Source: Microbacterium amylolyticum
GTDB lineage: Bacteria > Actinomycetota > Actinomycetes > Actinomycetales > Microbacteriaceae
Assembly: GCF_011046975.1 (NCBI RefSeq)
Contig: NZ_CP049253.1
Coordinates: 1,798,001-1,862,000, forward strand
Reading direction: 5' to 3'
Length of the DNA stretch: 64,000 nt
How positions within the stretch are numbered: position 1 is the stretch's first letter; each line of letters starts with the position of its first letter. Below the pieces are notes generated by a model. That model made no database searches and was not told where the DNA came from. It saw nothing but the letters and a program-made list of their open reading frames with translations. The translations under genes and the position numbers were made by a program. This document shows, in pieces, positions 24,785 to 33,797 of the stretch.

Positions 24785-26077
24785 TCAGGACCGGAACGAC
24801 GTCGCGGTAAATCCGTGCGGGCGCGGCGGAACGTCGGTCGCGGCTTCGGCGTCGTCCGATTCCTCCGCGTCTTCTGCTGCTTCGTCCTCTTCGTCACGCA
24901 GGTCGCTGGCGAGCGCGGCGAGCGACGCGGCTCCGGGCAACACCGTGGCTGCTCCGGCCATCGTCGCGACAACCCCGGTAGACGCAGCAATCTCGACGAT
25001 CTCGTCTTCCGCGTCTTCTTCGGCGGGAGTCCCATCAGCGATGACCTCGGCCACATCGGACTCCGAGGCTTCCGGTTCGTCGTGCGCCGGTTCCTCGGCC
25101 ACGGGCTCGTCTTCCGCTACGGCCGACGCGGCGGCAAAAGCCGTGGGATCGAGAGCAGCCGTTCGCGCCGGCGCGGACCATGTGCCGTCGATGATCTGCA
25201 GGTAAACGTCTTCGAGCGATGGGCCCCGATGCGTGAGCGTGCGCAGCGGAACCCCGGCCGCGGTTGCCAGCGCGCCGATCTCGGACGTGGTGGTCCCGTC
25301 GATCGCGATTCCCGACCGCAGCACGCGATAGGCGTACCCGTTGTCGTCGAGAAGTTCCAGCAGGGCCACGCGATCGTCGGCGTCAACCGTGACGAGGCCG
25401 CCTTCTGCCTCGCTGAGGAGTTCGATCGGTCCCTCGAACAACAGCTGACCCTCGTTGAGGATGATCAGTGAGTCGGCGACCTGCTCCACCTCGCTGAGCA
25501 CGTGCGACGACATCAGCACGGTGCGACCCTCATCGGCGAAACGGCGCATCAGCAGACGAATCCAGCGAATGCCCTCGGGGTCGAGACCGTTTGCCGGTTC
25601 GTCGAAGACGAGAACAGCCGGGTCGCCGAGCAGCGCCTCGGCAACGGCCAGGCGGTGCTTCATCCCGAGGGAGAGGCTGTCGATGCGCATATCGCCCATC
25701 TCGCCCAGCCCAACAACCGTCAGCACCTCGGCAACGCGCGGCGCGCCGATGCCGATCTGCTTCGCGGCCTTCGTGAGGTACTTCGTCGCCGTCTTCCGGC
25801 GGAAGCGTTGGAAGGAATCGACGCTGAGGATCGCACCGATGGACGCGCCGGGGCGCACGATCTGGTGGTAGGTCTTTCCGTCGATCGTGGCCTTGCCGCG
25901 CGTCGGCCGCAGGTCCCCGAGGAGGATCCGCAGTGTCGTCGTCTTCCCGGCGCCGTTCGGGCCGAGGAATGCGGTAACGCGTCCCGGCTCGATCCGTGCC
26001 GTGAGACCGTCAACCGCCGGAACATCACCGAACACCATCGACACGTCGGCGAATTCCAGCACCTTGCCGTCGCTCAC
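24785..26077 (-). CDS. ABC transporter ATPase with long acidic C-terminal tail
   Basis: A 430-residue ATPase. Residues 1 to about 295 are a complete DrrA/CcmA-type ATP-binding subunit. Walker A is GPNGAGKTT, the signature is SLGMKHRLAVAEAL, Walker B is AVLVFDEPANGLDPEG, and the H-loop is LMSSHVLSEVE. From about residue 310 the sequence is Ala/Glu/Asp-rich (for example EDEPVAEEPAHDEPEASESD), probably disordered, ending in a basic FTATSFRS. No permease gene adjoins it, so its membrane partner is unknown. I chose the GTG at 26077 after GGGGAG; a start 12 bases upstream is possible. Confidence 0.82.
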   Translation of the reverse strand: MSDGKVLEFADVSMVFGDVPAVDGLTARIEPGRVTAFLGPNGAGKTTTLRILLGDLRPTRGKATIDGKTYHQIVRPGASIGAILSVDSFQRFRRKTATKYLTKAAKQIGIGAPRVAEVLTVVGLGEMGDMRIDSLSLGMKHRLAVAEALLGDPAVLVFDEPANGLDPEGIRWIRLLMRRFADEGRTVLMSSHVLSEVEQVADSLIILNEGQLLFEGPIELLSEAEGGLVTVDADDRVALLELLDDNGYAYRVLRSGIAIDGTTTSEIGALATAAGVPLRTLTHRGPSLEDVYLQIIDGTWSAPARTAALDPTAFAAASAVAEDEPVAEEPAHDEPEASESDVAEVIADGTPAEEDAEDEIVEIAASTGVVATMAGAATVLPGAASLAALASDLRDEEDEAAEDAEESDDAEAATDVPPRPHGFTATSFRS

Positions 26078-26165
26078 AAGCTCCCCCACTCTCTCAGGTT
26101 CCTCCTATCTTGGCTGATAACGCCGGGGAGGTGTGGGACATCTGCACGCGGGTATCGTTGCGCCG

Positions 26166-27254
26166 GTGACTGTCACACGATCTGATGAGCGCGTCCTCCT
26201 TCACGTGGAGGACGGAGTTGGCCGCATTACGCTCAACCGCCCCGAGGCGTTGAACGCCGTTGACCTGCCCATGCTCGAGGTCGTCACGGACGCTCTGGAG
26301 GCCTGGCGTGAGGATTCCGAGGTCCAGATCGTTCTTTTCGACGGTGTCGGCGATCGCGGCTTCAGCGCCGGCGGAGATGTGCGCCGCATCTATGAACTTC
26401 TCGAAGGCGGCGACCAGGCGGGCCCTGAGGCGTTTTTCCGCACCGAGTACCAGATGAACGCGACGATCGCCGAGTATCCGAAGCCCGTCGTCGCGTTCGC
26501 CGATGGCGTCACCATGGGCGGTGGAATCGGCATGGCCGGACATGCGCACGTGCGCGTCGTGACGGAGACGTCAAAACTGGCGATGCCAGAGACCCGCATC
26601 GGCTTCACCCCGGACGCCGGTGGGTCCTGGCTTCTGGCGCACGCCCCGGGCCGTATCGGGGAGTACCTCGCTCTGACGAGCGCCACGATGGGCCCGTTCG
26701 ACGCGATTTACGCGGGATTCGCCGATCACTACGTTCCACGGGGGGATCTGGGGGCCATTCGCCACGCCCTTGCCACGCGGGCCGACCCGTCGACGCCCAC
26801 CGAGCTCGTCATGCTGTTCGACGAGACGCCGGACGACAGTCCTCTGCAGGCAGCTCGCGCGTGGATTGACGATGCCTTCGCCCTGGACAGCGTTGCGGCG
26901 ATCCGGGAGCGGCTACGGGAACTGTCGGAGGCCCCGCGATGGCGTGACGCCGATCCGTCGCCGGCCTCGGCACTCGCGGCGCTGACGCAGCGACCTCCCG
27001 TCGCGACAACCGTCACGCTTGCCGCAATTCGTTCATCGCGGGCCCTGCCGAATCTGCGCGCGGCTCTCACCCAGGAGTACCGGCTCGTCGGCTGGTTCTC
27101 CGAAACACAGCCCGACATGCGGGAGGGGATTCGGGCGCAGATGATCGACAAGGACCACCAGCCCCGCTGGTCTCCCGCGACGATTGAGGAACTGCCGGAG
27201 ACGATCGTCGGTGACGCGTTCACCCACCAGAATCTCCGCGCGCTGTTCTCCTGA
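26166..27254 (+). CDS. 3-hydroxyisobutyryl-CoA hydrolase-like enoyl-CoA hydratase family protein
   Basis: A crotonase-fold enzyme of the ECH_2 group, which hydrolyses 3-hydroxyisobutyryl-CoA in valine degradation. Family blocks are ITLNRPEALNAVDLPML, FSAGGDVRRIYELL (first half of the oxyanion hole) and FADGVTMGGGIGMAGHAHVR. MPETRIGFTPDAGGSWLLA carries the catalytic Glu/Asp region, with a C-terminal SPATIEELPE. The 362-residue length fits the group. I chose the GTG at 26166. No other valine genes are adjacent, so the substrate is inferred only from family. Confidence 0.85.
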   Translation: MTVTRSDERVLLHVEDGVGRITLNRPEALNAVDLPMLEVVTDALEAWREDSEVQIVLFDGVGDRGFSAGGDVRRIYELLEGGDQAGPEAFFRTEYQMNATIAEYPKPVVAFADGVTMGGGIGMAGHAHVRVVTETSKLAMPETRIGFTPDAGGSWLLAHAPGRIGEYLALTSATMGPFDAIYAGFADHYVPRGDLGAIRHALATRADPSTPTELVMLFDETPDDSPLQAARAWIDDAFALDSVAAIRERLRELSEAPRWRDADPSPASALAALTQRPPVATTVTLAAIRSSRALPNLRAALTQEYRLVGWFSETQPDMREGIRAQMIDKDHQPRWSPATIEELPETIVGDAFTHQNLRALFS

Positions 27255-27329
27255 GTTACGTGGGGTCTATCCGTACGCAATGTTTGCGCACTACCGTGGG
27301 GACCTCGCGGGGCGCGGAGGGCGGACACG

Positions 27330-28172
27330 ATGGTGACGAAGAAGAGTTTCGGCTCGTATGGCGTGTGGTTGATGGAGGATGCCTGGGTGCCGGGCACGGC
27401 GGCCGTCGCCGAACGCCTGGGTTATCAGACGCTGTGGATCGGGGGATCGCCGGCTGCGCCTCTCGAAACGGCGCTCCATGTGCTGAACGAGACCGAGCGT
27501 GTGATCGTCGCCACCGGCATCGTCAACATCTGGCAGGACGACCCGGTCGATATCGCTGACGCGCACCTGCGCATCTCGGAGGAGCACCCTGGGCGGTTCG
27601 TGCTGGGCATCGGCTCCGGTCATCGAGAGGCCACCCCCGAGCGAGTGCGTCCTCTGGCCGCTCTCCAGGAATACCTCGAAGCGCTCGATATCGCCGGAAT
27701 CCCGCAGGACGAGCTGCTGCTTGCGGCCCTCGGAGATAGGACGCTTTCGCTCGCCGCTGAGCGATCGATCGGCGCGCATCCGTATCTGACCGTTCCGGAG
27801 CACACGGCACACGCGCGCAGCGTGATCGGACCTGACGCCCTGCTCGCGCCCGAACTGAAGGTATCGCTCGACGACGATCAGGACACGGCGCGGGCTCGTG
27901 CGCGGGCCACGTTGGAGCGCTACTTCCGGCTGGAGAACTACGTTGGCGTCCTGCGGAGGTTTGGGATCTCCGAGGAAGAGTTCGCGGATGGTGGCTCGGA
28001 CGATCTCATTGACCGCGTTGCCGCGAATCACACGGCGGAAGCCGCGGCGATCGGCGTGCAGGCGCACCTCGATGCGGGCGCTGATCACGTGGGAATCCAG
28101 CCGCTCGGACCGGATCCGCTGCTCACGCTCGAACGCGTCGCCGACGCCCTCGGGCTGACGCAGGAGGTCTGA
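27330..28172 (+). CDS. LLM-class F420-dependent oxidoreductase (TIGR03620-like)
   Basis: A 280-residue luciferase-like barrel enzyme predicted to use F420 (or FMN). It begins FGSYGVWLMEDAWVPGTAAV, contains ATGIVNIWQDDPVDIADAHL and RFVLGIGSGHREATPERVRP, and ends GADHVGIQPLGPDPLL. The substrate is unknown. With fgd, cofC, fbiC, cofE and the 41.7 kb LLM gene it supports F420 use by this organism. A bidirectional hairpin follows. Confidence 0.85.
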   Translation: MVTKKSFGSYGVWLMEDAWVPGTAAVAERLGYQTLWIGGSPAAPLETALHVLNETERVIVATGIVNIWQDDPVDIADAHLRISEEHPGRFVLGIGSGHREATPERVRPLAALQEYLEALDIAGIPQDELLLAALGDRTLSLAAERSIGAHPYLTVPEHTAHARSVIGPDALLAPELKVSLDDDQDTARARARATLERYFRLENYVGVLRRFGISEEEFADGGSDDLIDRVAANHTAEAAAIGVQAHLDAGADHVGIQPLGPDPLLTLERVADALGLTQEV

Positions 28173-28177
28173 AACGC

Positions 28178-28226
28178 GTGGTGCCTGCTGGCCAGGATCT
28201 CGAGGATCTCGGCCAGCAGGCACCAC
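28178..28226. terminator. Bidirectional hairpin between convergent genes
   Basis: A perfect 16-base inverted repeat (GTGGTGCCTGCTGGCC at 28178-28193, complement at 28211-28226) with a 17-base loop that itself contains a repeated GGATCTC. It separates the LLM gene from the 3' end of the GH30 relic. Confidence 0.75.
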
Positions 28227-28232
28227 CGTGTA

Positions 28233-29757
28233 TCAGCTTCGGCGAACTGTTCGTCGGCGCGCGACTCCGATGCCGAGCAGCCCGATGGCGATCAGAGGTG
28301 CGACGCCGGACGTACCGCCTGTGGCCGCGAGCTCGTCACGGTCGGGTGCGGACGTACCCGGGGCGGGCGTTCCGGTTTCTCCCGGTTCGGTGGGGTCCGT
28401 GGGTTCCCCCGGTTCGGTGGGCTGACGAGGTTCGGTCGGCTCGCCCGGTTCTGTGGGGTCGGTCGGCTCGGTGGGTTCCGTCGGCTCCTCGGGGTCGGTC
28501 GGTTCGTGAGGGCGACGCGGTGACGGTTTGTTCCTTCGCCGTCTATCGACTCGACGCGCCACGACTGCGCTGCGTCCGTCTCATGAAGATCGCTCGGCGC
28601 CTGAATCGTGACGCCGCCGGTGTCGCCGGCGAGGGCGAGCTGGCTCTGCACACCGATCAGCTGCAGCTCCTGTCCGTCGACGAACGCCGGGGCCTCGTCG
28701 GAGACGCCGCTTGTTCCCGCAACCTCGAACGAGGTGACGGACTTTGCCGGCACCGTGACCGTCACCGACGCAGACTCGGTGTCAACGGGAATCGCGTCCC
28801 CGGGAACAAGCGCGTTGGCCGTGACATCGTCAGCGGGAGACTCGGTCGTCGTGAAGGGCGTCACCGTGGCGTCAGACGCGATGTGGCCGAAGCCCGCGAG
28901 GTCGATGACGACCTCGCGGGGCTGCTCATTATGGTTCACGTGCACCAGCGTCACGCCACCGCCCGTCGCGGGCAGGGCGGCCGTCGTGTTCTGATCCCCT
29001 GCGGGAATCAGACGATCCCCCGGTTCGATGAAGTGAGTGAAGTTGCGAACCGCGTTGAACTTCGCATTCGTCAACACCTGGCACGCGGCATCGTCGCCGG
29101 TTGCGCCGTCCGCGATGCGGCGGGCCGAGAATCCGTCGGCGTCGCAGTCGAAGTCGATGAAGATGCTTCCCCAGTTGAGCTTCTCCGTGAATTCCATGTT
29201 GTAGGTGTCTTCAACTGGCTGCCAAAAAACCCACGCGTCGGGCTCCAGCTCGCGGAGGTCGTCCACGATGTGCTGGGCCATTCCGAGCCCGTTATCGATG
29301 TTCGTCAGGTTGAAGCCCTGACCCGAGGTGTCGTAGTCGCCCTCGACCTCGCTCATCCAGAGCGGCTTCTCGGCGGTTTTCGCGATGTCGCGCACAAGCA
29401 GCCAGCTGCCCTGGCCGTAGGTGTGCACGTTCAGCTGGTCGACGCGGTCCTGTGCCTCGGGACGTCCGTGGCGTTTCCGCCGCCGATGTTGTACCGGGCG
29501 AGATTAAGGCGCAGGCCGTCGTCACCGAAAACGGCGTCGAAGAGTTCCTGCCGCACATCCTCAGGGTATCCGCCGGTGGCGTGCGCGAACCAGACGAGGC
29601 TGGTGCCCCATCCGTCGAATGGCTCAGCCGCGTATCCGGGGTTGGGGGTGATGCGCACGGTGTCTGCGGCCTGCGCCGACAGAGCGACTCCGCCGACGAG
29701 GGCGCTCGCGCCCAGCGCGCCGATACAGAGGGAGGACAGCAATCTGGTTGACGTCAT
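28233..29757 (-). pseudogene. Secreted, sortase-anchored GH30 glycosidase, broken
   Basis: The pieces lie in different frames. From the ATG at 29757 there is a signal peptide (LLSSLCIGALGASALVGGVA) and a GH30 N-terminus (AAEPFDGWGTSLVWFAHATG, ending YNIGGGNATDVP). The sequence then shifts frame at about 29460 to a late part of the barrel (QLNVHTYGQGSWLL, then KPLWMSEVEGDYDTSG, which contains the likely nucleophile Glu). A C-terminal beta-sandwich follows. A further frameshift near 28510 separates this from a Pro/Glu/Thr repeat linker and an anchor (DELAATGGTSGVAPLIAIGL, RRRTVRRS). The family resembles endo-beta-1,6-galactanases. The barrel lacks a large middle part including the usual acid/base region. 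Confidence 0.75.
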
Positions 29758-29868
29758 CGTCGACCTCTCTGGTCGCTTCTGCGCGATCACGGTGGATGCC
29801 AATATTTGCGTGAACATTGCTCGTACCCGGCGACCATAGCGTGATGACGCCACCCCGCGCGAGCGGTC

Positions 29869-29905
29869 TTTGGTGACCGCGTCACAGCCGGACGCGGTCA
29901 CCAAA
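29869..29905. terminator. Hairpin downstream of the ABC exporter operon
   Basis: A perfect 15-base inverted repeat (TTTGGTGACCGCGTC at 29869-29883, complement at 29891-29905) with a 7-base loop lies 12 bases past the stop of the exporter gene at 29917, read on the minus strand. It precedes the start region of the GH30 relic. Confidence 0.65.
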
Positions 29906-29916
29906 TCACGGGCGTG

Positions 29917-31992
29917 TCAGCCCTCGTCGGAGTCTGTCCGCGGCGGGCCGCCGACGATGGGGGTTTCGCTCGCGCCGAGGGACTCCTCGATTGCGGCCTG
30001 CTGATCGACGTCGACGGCAGCGTGTTCGAACTGGCTCTGGTAGAGCCGCCAGTACGCCCCGCGGGCGGTGATCAGCTGCTCGTGCGTACCCTTTTCCACG
30101 ATCGATCCGTGCTCCATCACGAGGATGAGGTCGGCGTCGCGGATGGTGGAGAGGCGATGGGCGATGACGAACGAGGTGCGTCCCTGCCGCAACGCCGACA
30201 TCGCCTTTTGGAGGAGCAGTTCGGTGCGGGTATCGACCGAGCTGGTCGCCTCATCGAGGATGAGCACCTGCGGGCGGCGGATAAACGCGCGCGCGATGGT
30301 GATCAGCTGCCGCTCACCGGCCGAGACGTTGGCGGCATCCTCCTCGAGAACGGTGTCGTAGCCGTCGGGCAGCGAGTGGACGAAGCGATCGACGTACGTT
30401 GCCTCGGCGGCGGCGAGGATCTCGGCGTCGCTGGCATCCTCGTTGCCATAGCGAATGTTGTCGCGGATGCTTCCCGCGAACAGCCACGGATCCTGGAGCA
30501 CCATGCCGGTGCGGGAGCGGAGGTCTGCGCGCGTGAGCTCGGCGATGCTCTGACCATCGAGGCGGATGGCACCGCCGCGCAACTCGTAGAACCGCATGAG
30601 CAGATTCACGAGAGTGGTCTTGCCGGCACCGGTGGGGCCGACGATCGCGACCGTCTGGCCGGGTTCGACGCGGAAGGAGAGGCCGTCGATGAGCGGCTGG
30701 TCGTCGGAGTAGGAGAACACGACATCGTCGAACTCGATGACTCCCATGCCGTCCGCCGGTGTTGTTGCGGGGTCGTCCGCGTCGGGGTCTTGTTCGTCTT
30801 CGTCGAGCAGCGAGAAAACGCGCTCGGCGGAGGCCGTTCCGGACTGGATGACGGGAAGCATGCCGCCGAGTTCGGCAAGTGGCTGGGTGAACAGCTGGGA
30901 GTACTGCACGAACGCCTGCACATCGCCAATGCGGATCTGGCCGCTGGCGACCATGATGCCGCCGAGGACGGCGATTCCGGCGTAGGTGAGGTAACCCACG
31001 AACTGCATGGCCGGCATCATCACGCCCGAGAGGAACTGCGCCTTGAAGGAGGCCGCGTAGAGGTCTTCGTTCTCTTCCTGGAACGCGTCGGAAACGGCCT
31101 TCTCGCGGCCGTACACCTTGACGAGTGCATGGCCGGAGAACGACTCCTCCACGCGCGAATTCAGTCGGCCGACCTTCTTCCACTGCGTTTGGAAGGCCTT
31201 CTGTGACTTCGGGCCGATGACGCCCATGATGATCCCGATGAGCGGCAGCGCAATGAGTGCCACAAGCGCGAGCTTCCACGAGATCGAGAACATCATCGCG
31301 ACGACGCCGACCACGGTGAGCAGCGAGGTGATCGCTGAGGACAGCGATTGCTGAAGGGTTTGGGTCATGTTGTCGATGTCGTTTGTGACGCGGCTGATCA
31401 GCTCGCCGCGCGGAACGCGATCGAAGTGGGAGAGGGGAAGGCGGTTGATCTTGCGTTCGACGTCTTCACGCACGCGCCACATGGTGCGGACCATGATGAC
31501 GTTGATGATGTAGCCGGACAGCCATTCGAACAGCGACGCGGCAACGTAGATGATCAGCACCCATACCACGAGCATGCGGAGCGCCTCGAAGTCGACGCCG
31601 GCGCCGGGCGCAAAGCGTTCCATCGCGAGGACCATATTGGCGAAGTCGTGTTCGCCGGCCTGTGTGAGGGCGTCGGCGACCTCAGACTGGCTCATTCCGG
31701 CGAACTGCTGACCGACCATGCGCGAGACGACGCCCTCGAAGACGACGTTGGTGGCTTCGCCGAGAACGCGCGGCCCGATCACGGTGAGCAGCGTTCCGAA
31801 CGCGCCGATCAGCGAGGCGAATGCGAACGTCCAGGCTGACGGACGCAGGAGGCCGAGGAAGCGGCGGAAGCTTGGCCAGAAGTCTTGGGGTTTTCCGCCG
31901 AGAGCACCGGGGTGGTCCGCGCCGGCGGCGATGATCGCCTCTTGCGCTTCGAGCTCTTCTTGGCGCTGGGCGTCGGGGGTGTTCTCGCTCAT
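29917..31992 (-). CDS. ABC exporter half-transporter, canonical ATPase
   Basis: A 691-residue type IV (MsbA-like) half-transporter. An N-terminal cytoplasmic extension is followed by a six-helix membrane domain (AFASLIGAFGTLLTVIGPRV at its start) and an ATP-binding domain. Walker A is GPTGAGKTT, the Q-loop region is GMVLQDPWLFAGSIRDN, the signature is NVSAGERQL and Walker B is VLILDEATSSVD with the catalytic Glu. It overlaps the partner gene at 31992 by 4 bases. In such heterodimers this subunit supplies the Walker side of the active ATP site. The substrate is unknown; drugs, lipids or peptides are typical. Confidence 0.9.
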   Translation of the reverse strand: MSENTPDAQRQEELEAQEAIIAAGADHPGALGGKPQDFWPSFRRFLGLLRPSAWTFAFASLIGAFGTLLTVIGPRVLGEATNVVFEGVVSRMVGQQFAGMSQSEVADALTQAGEHDFANMVLAMERFAPGAGVDFEALRMLVVWVLIIYVAASLFEWLSGYIINVIMVRTMWRVREDVERKINRLPLSHFDRVPRGELISRVTNDIDNMTQTLQQSLSSAITSLLTVVGVVAMMFSISWKLALVALIALPLIGIIMGVIGPKSQKAFQTQWKKVGRLNSRVEESFSGHALVKVYGREKAVSDAFQEENEDLYAASFKAQFLSGVMMPAMQFVGYLTYAGIAVLGGIMVASGQIRIGDVQAFVQYSQLFTQPLAELGGMLPVIQSGTASAERVFSLLDEDEQDPDADDPATTPADGMGVIEFDDVVFSYSDDQPLIDGLSFRVEPGQTVAIVGPTGAGKTTLVNLLMRFYELRGGAIRLDGQSIAELTRADLRSRTGMVLQDPWLFAGSIRDNIRYGNEDASDAEILAAAEATYVDRFVHSLPDGYDTVLEEDAANVSAGERQLITIARAFIRRPQVLILDEATSSVDTRTELLLQKAMSALRQGRTSFVIAHRLSTIRDADLILVMEHGSIVEKGTHEQLITARGAYWRLYQSQFEHAAVDVDQQAAIEESLGASETPIVGGPPRTDSDEG

Positions 31993-33716
31993 GCGTCGAC
32001 TCCCTTCTGGGAATCGAGAATTTCGCGGTAGGTGCGGCTGATTTCCAGCAGCTCATCGTGGGTTCCAACGCCGGCCATACGTCCGTCTTCCAGGACGACG
32101 ATGCGGTCCGCATCCGTGATGGTGGAGACGCGCTGGGCGACGACGATCTTCGTCACGTCGGGGAGTTCTCGCCACAGCGCTTGTCTCAGCCGGGCGTCGG
32201 TTGTCAGGTCCAGGGCGGAGAAGGAGTCGTCGAAGACGAGAACCTCCGGCCGGCGCACAACGGCGCGCGCGATGGCAAGGCGCTGGCGTTGGCCGCCGGA
32301 GACGTTTGTTCCGCCCTGAGAGATCTCGCTGTCGAGGCCGCCCGTTCGTTCCCGCACGAAGTCGGCAGCTTGAGCGATCTCGAGCGCGTGCCACAGTTCC
32401 TCGTCCGTTGCGTCTTCCTTTGCGAAGCGCAGGTTGGAGGCGACCGTTCCAGCAAACAGGAAGGGGCGCTGGGGGACAAGCCCGATGCCCCGCCACAGAA
32501 CGGAGAGGTCGGCCTGTGTGACATCGACCCCGTGCACCTGCACGGTTCCGCTGGTGGCGTCGAACAGGCGGGGGATGAGGGAGACGAGCGTGGACTTTCC
32601 GGAACCCGTCGATCCGATGATCGCGACGGTCTCGCCAGGGTCGGCACGGAAGGAGATGCCGGACAGCACCGGCTGTTCTGCTCCGGGGTAGATGAATTCG
32701 GCGTTGTCGAAGGTGACCTCGCCGGGGCGGGGCATCACCGTGATGGGTTCCGCCGGCGGGACCAGCGTTGTCTCGCTGGCGAGCACGGCGCTGATGCGCT
32801 CGGCCGAGACAGCCGCGCGCGGGATCATCATGGCGACGAAGCTTGCCATCATCACCCCGCCGAGAATTTGGCCGACGTACTGCATGAAGGCGAACAGCGT
32901 GCCGACTTGCGTGTTTCCGGCATCGACCTCGATGCCGCCGAACCACACCACGCCGGCGATCGTGACGTTCATGATGAGCAGGACGAGGGGGAAGACGAGG
33001 ACGAAGAGTGAGCCGACTCGGCGACCGATGTCCATGATGTCGGTGTTGGCGACGCGGAACCGCTGCTCTTCGATCGACTCGCGGACGAATGCGCGCACAA
33101 CGCGGACCCCCGTGAGCTGTTCACGCAGAACGCGGTTCACGGTGTCGATGCGTGACTGGTAGCTGCGAAACAGCGGCACCATGCGACTGATCACGATGGC
33201 AACGCCGATGAGCAGAACGGGAATCGACACCGCAAGAATCCAGCTGAGGCCGATGTCTTGTCGCACGGCCATGATGATGCCGCCGATCGACATCATCGGC
33301 GCCATGACGAGCATCGTCGCGCTCATCATCGCCAGCATCTGTACCTGTTGAACATCGTTCGTGTTGCGGGTGATGAGAGACCCGGCCCCGAACTGCGACA
33401 CCTCACGCTCGGAAAACGCGGAAACGCGCGAGAAGATGTCGCGCCGAAGGTCACGGCCGATGCTCATCGCGGCGCGAGCCGCGCAGAAGGTAGCGACAAT
33501 CGCCGCCAGAATCTGGCCGAACGCCACCACCAGCATCCAGCCGCCCGTGCGAAGGATGTACGGAACGTCGCCGTTGGCGACACCCTCGTCGATCAGTGAG
33601 GCGTTCAGGGTGGGCAGGAACAGCGCCGCCAGCGCGGAGACGAACTGGAACACCAGGACACCGGCCAGGAACGGCCAGTACCTGCGCAGGTATCGGGTGA
33701 GAAGGCTCAGAAGCAC
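31989..33716 (-). CDS. ABC exporter half-transporter, degenerate ATPase partner
   Basis: A 575-residue half-transporter with a six-helix membrane domain (YWPFLAGVLVFQFVSALAAL, later a LVLLIMNVTIAGVVWFGG segment) and an ATPase domain with Walker A GSTGSGKST and signature NVSGGQRQR. Walker B reads VLVFDDSFSALD, with Asp in place of the catalytic Glu, as in the degenerate site of heterodimeric exporters. It is translated first and overlaps its partner by 4 bases. I chose the GTG at 33716; the long open frame further upstream is antisense to the aminotransferase. Confidence 0.9.
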   Translation of the reverse strand: MLLSLLTRYLRRYWPFLAGVLVFQFVSALAALFLPTLNASLIDEGVANGDVPYILRTGGWMLVVAFGQILAAIVATFCAARAAMSIGRDLRRDIFSRVSAFSEREVSQFGAGSLITRNTNDVQQVQMLAMMSATMLVMAPMMSIGGIIMAVRQDIGLSWILAVSIPVLLIGVAIVISRMVPLFRSYQSRIDTVNRVLREQLTGVRVVRAFVRESIEEQRFRVANTDIMDIGRRVGSLFVLVFPLVLLIMNVTIAGVVWFGGIEVDAGNTQVGTLFAFMQYVGQILGGVMMASFVAMMIPRAAVSAERISAVLASETTLVPPAEPITVMPRPGEVTFDNAEFIYPGAEQPVLSGISFRADPGETVAIIGSTGSGKSTLVSLIPRLFDATSGTVQVHGVDVTQADLSVLWRGIGLVPQRPFLFAGTVASNLRFAKEDATDEELWHALEIAQAADFVRERTGGLDSEISQGGTNVSGGQRQRLAIARAVVRRPEVLVFDDSFSALDLTTDARLRQALWRELPDVTKIVVAQRVSTITDADRIVVLEDGRMAGVGTHDELLEISRTYREILDSQKGVDA

Positions 33717-33797
33717 TGCTTCAGTAGACCAGACACCCCTGACACAGGACATCCCCCGAAGGGAGGAATTCGCCGTCACCCGCGCGAGAATGGAGGC

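Noticed and set aside
28378..28510. Tandem short repeats in the Pro/Glu/Thr region considered as a CRISPR-like array
   Set aside because: They are codon-level repeats of a wall-spanning linker without distinct spacers.
28292..29428. Long minus-strand frame that could be called a complete secreted protein
   Set aside because: It begins inside the GH30 barrel and ends in shifted linker sequence; the true start and anchor are in other frames.
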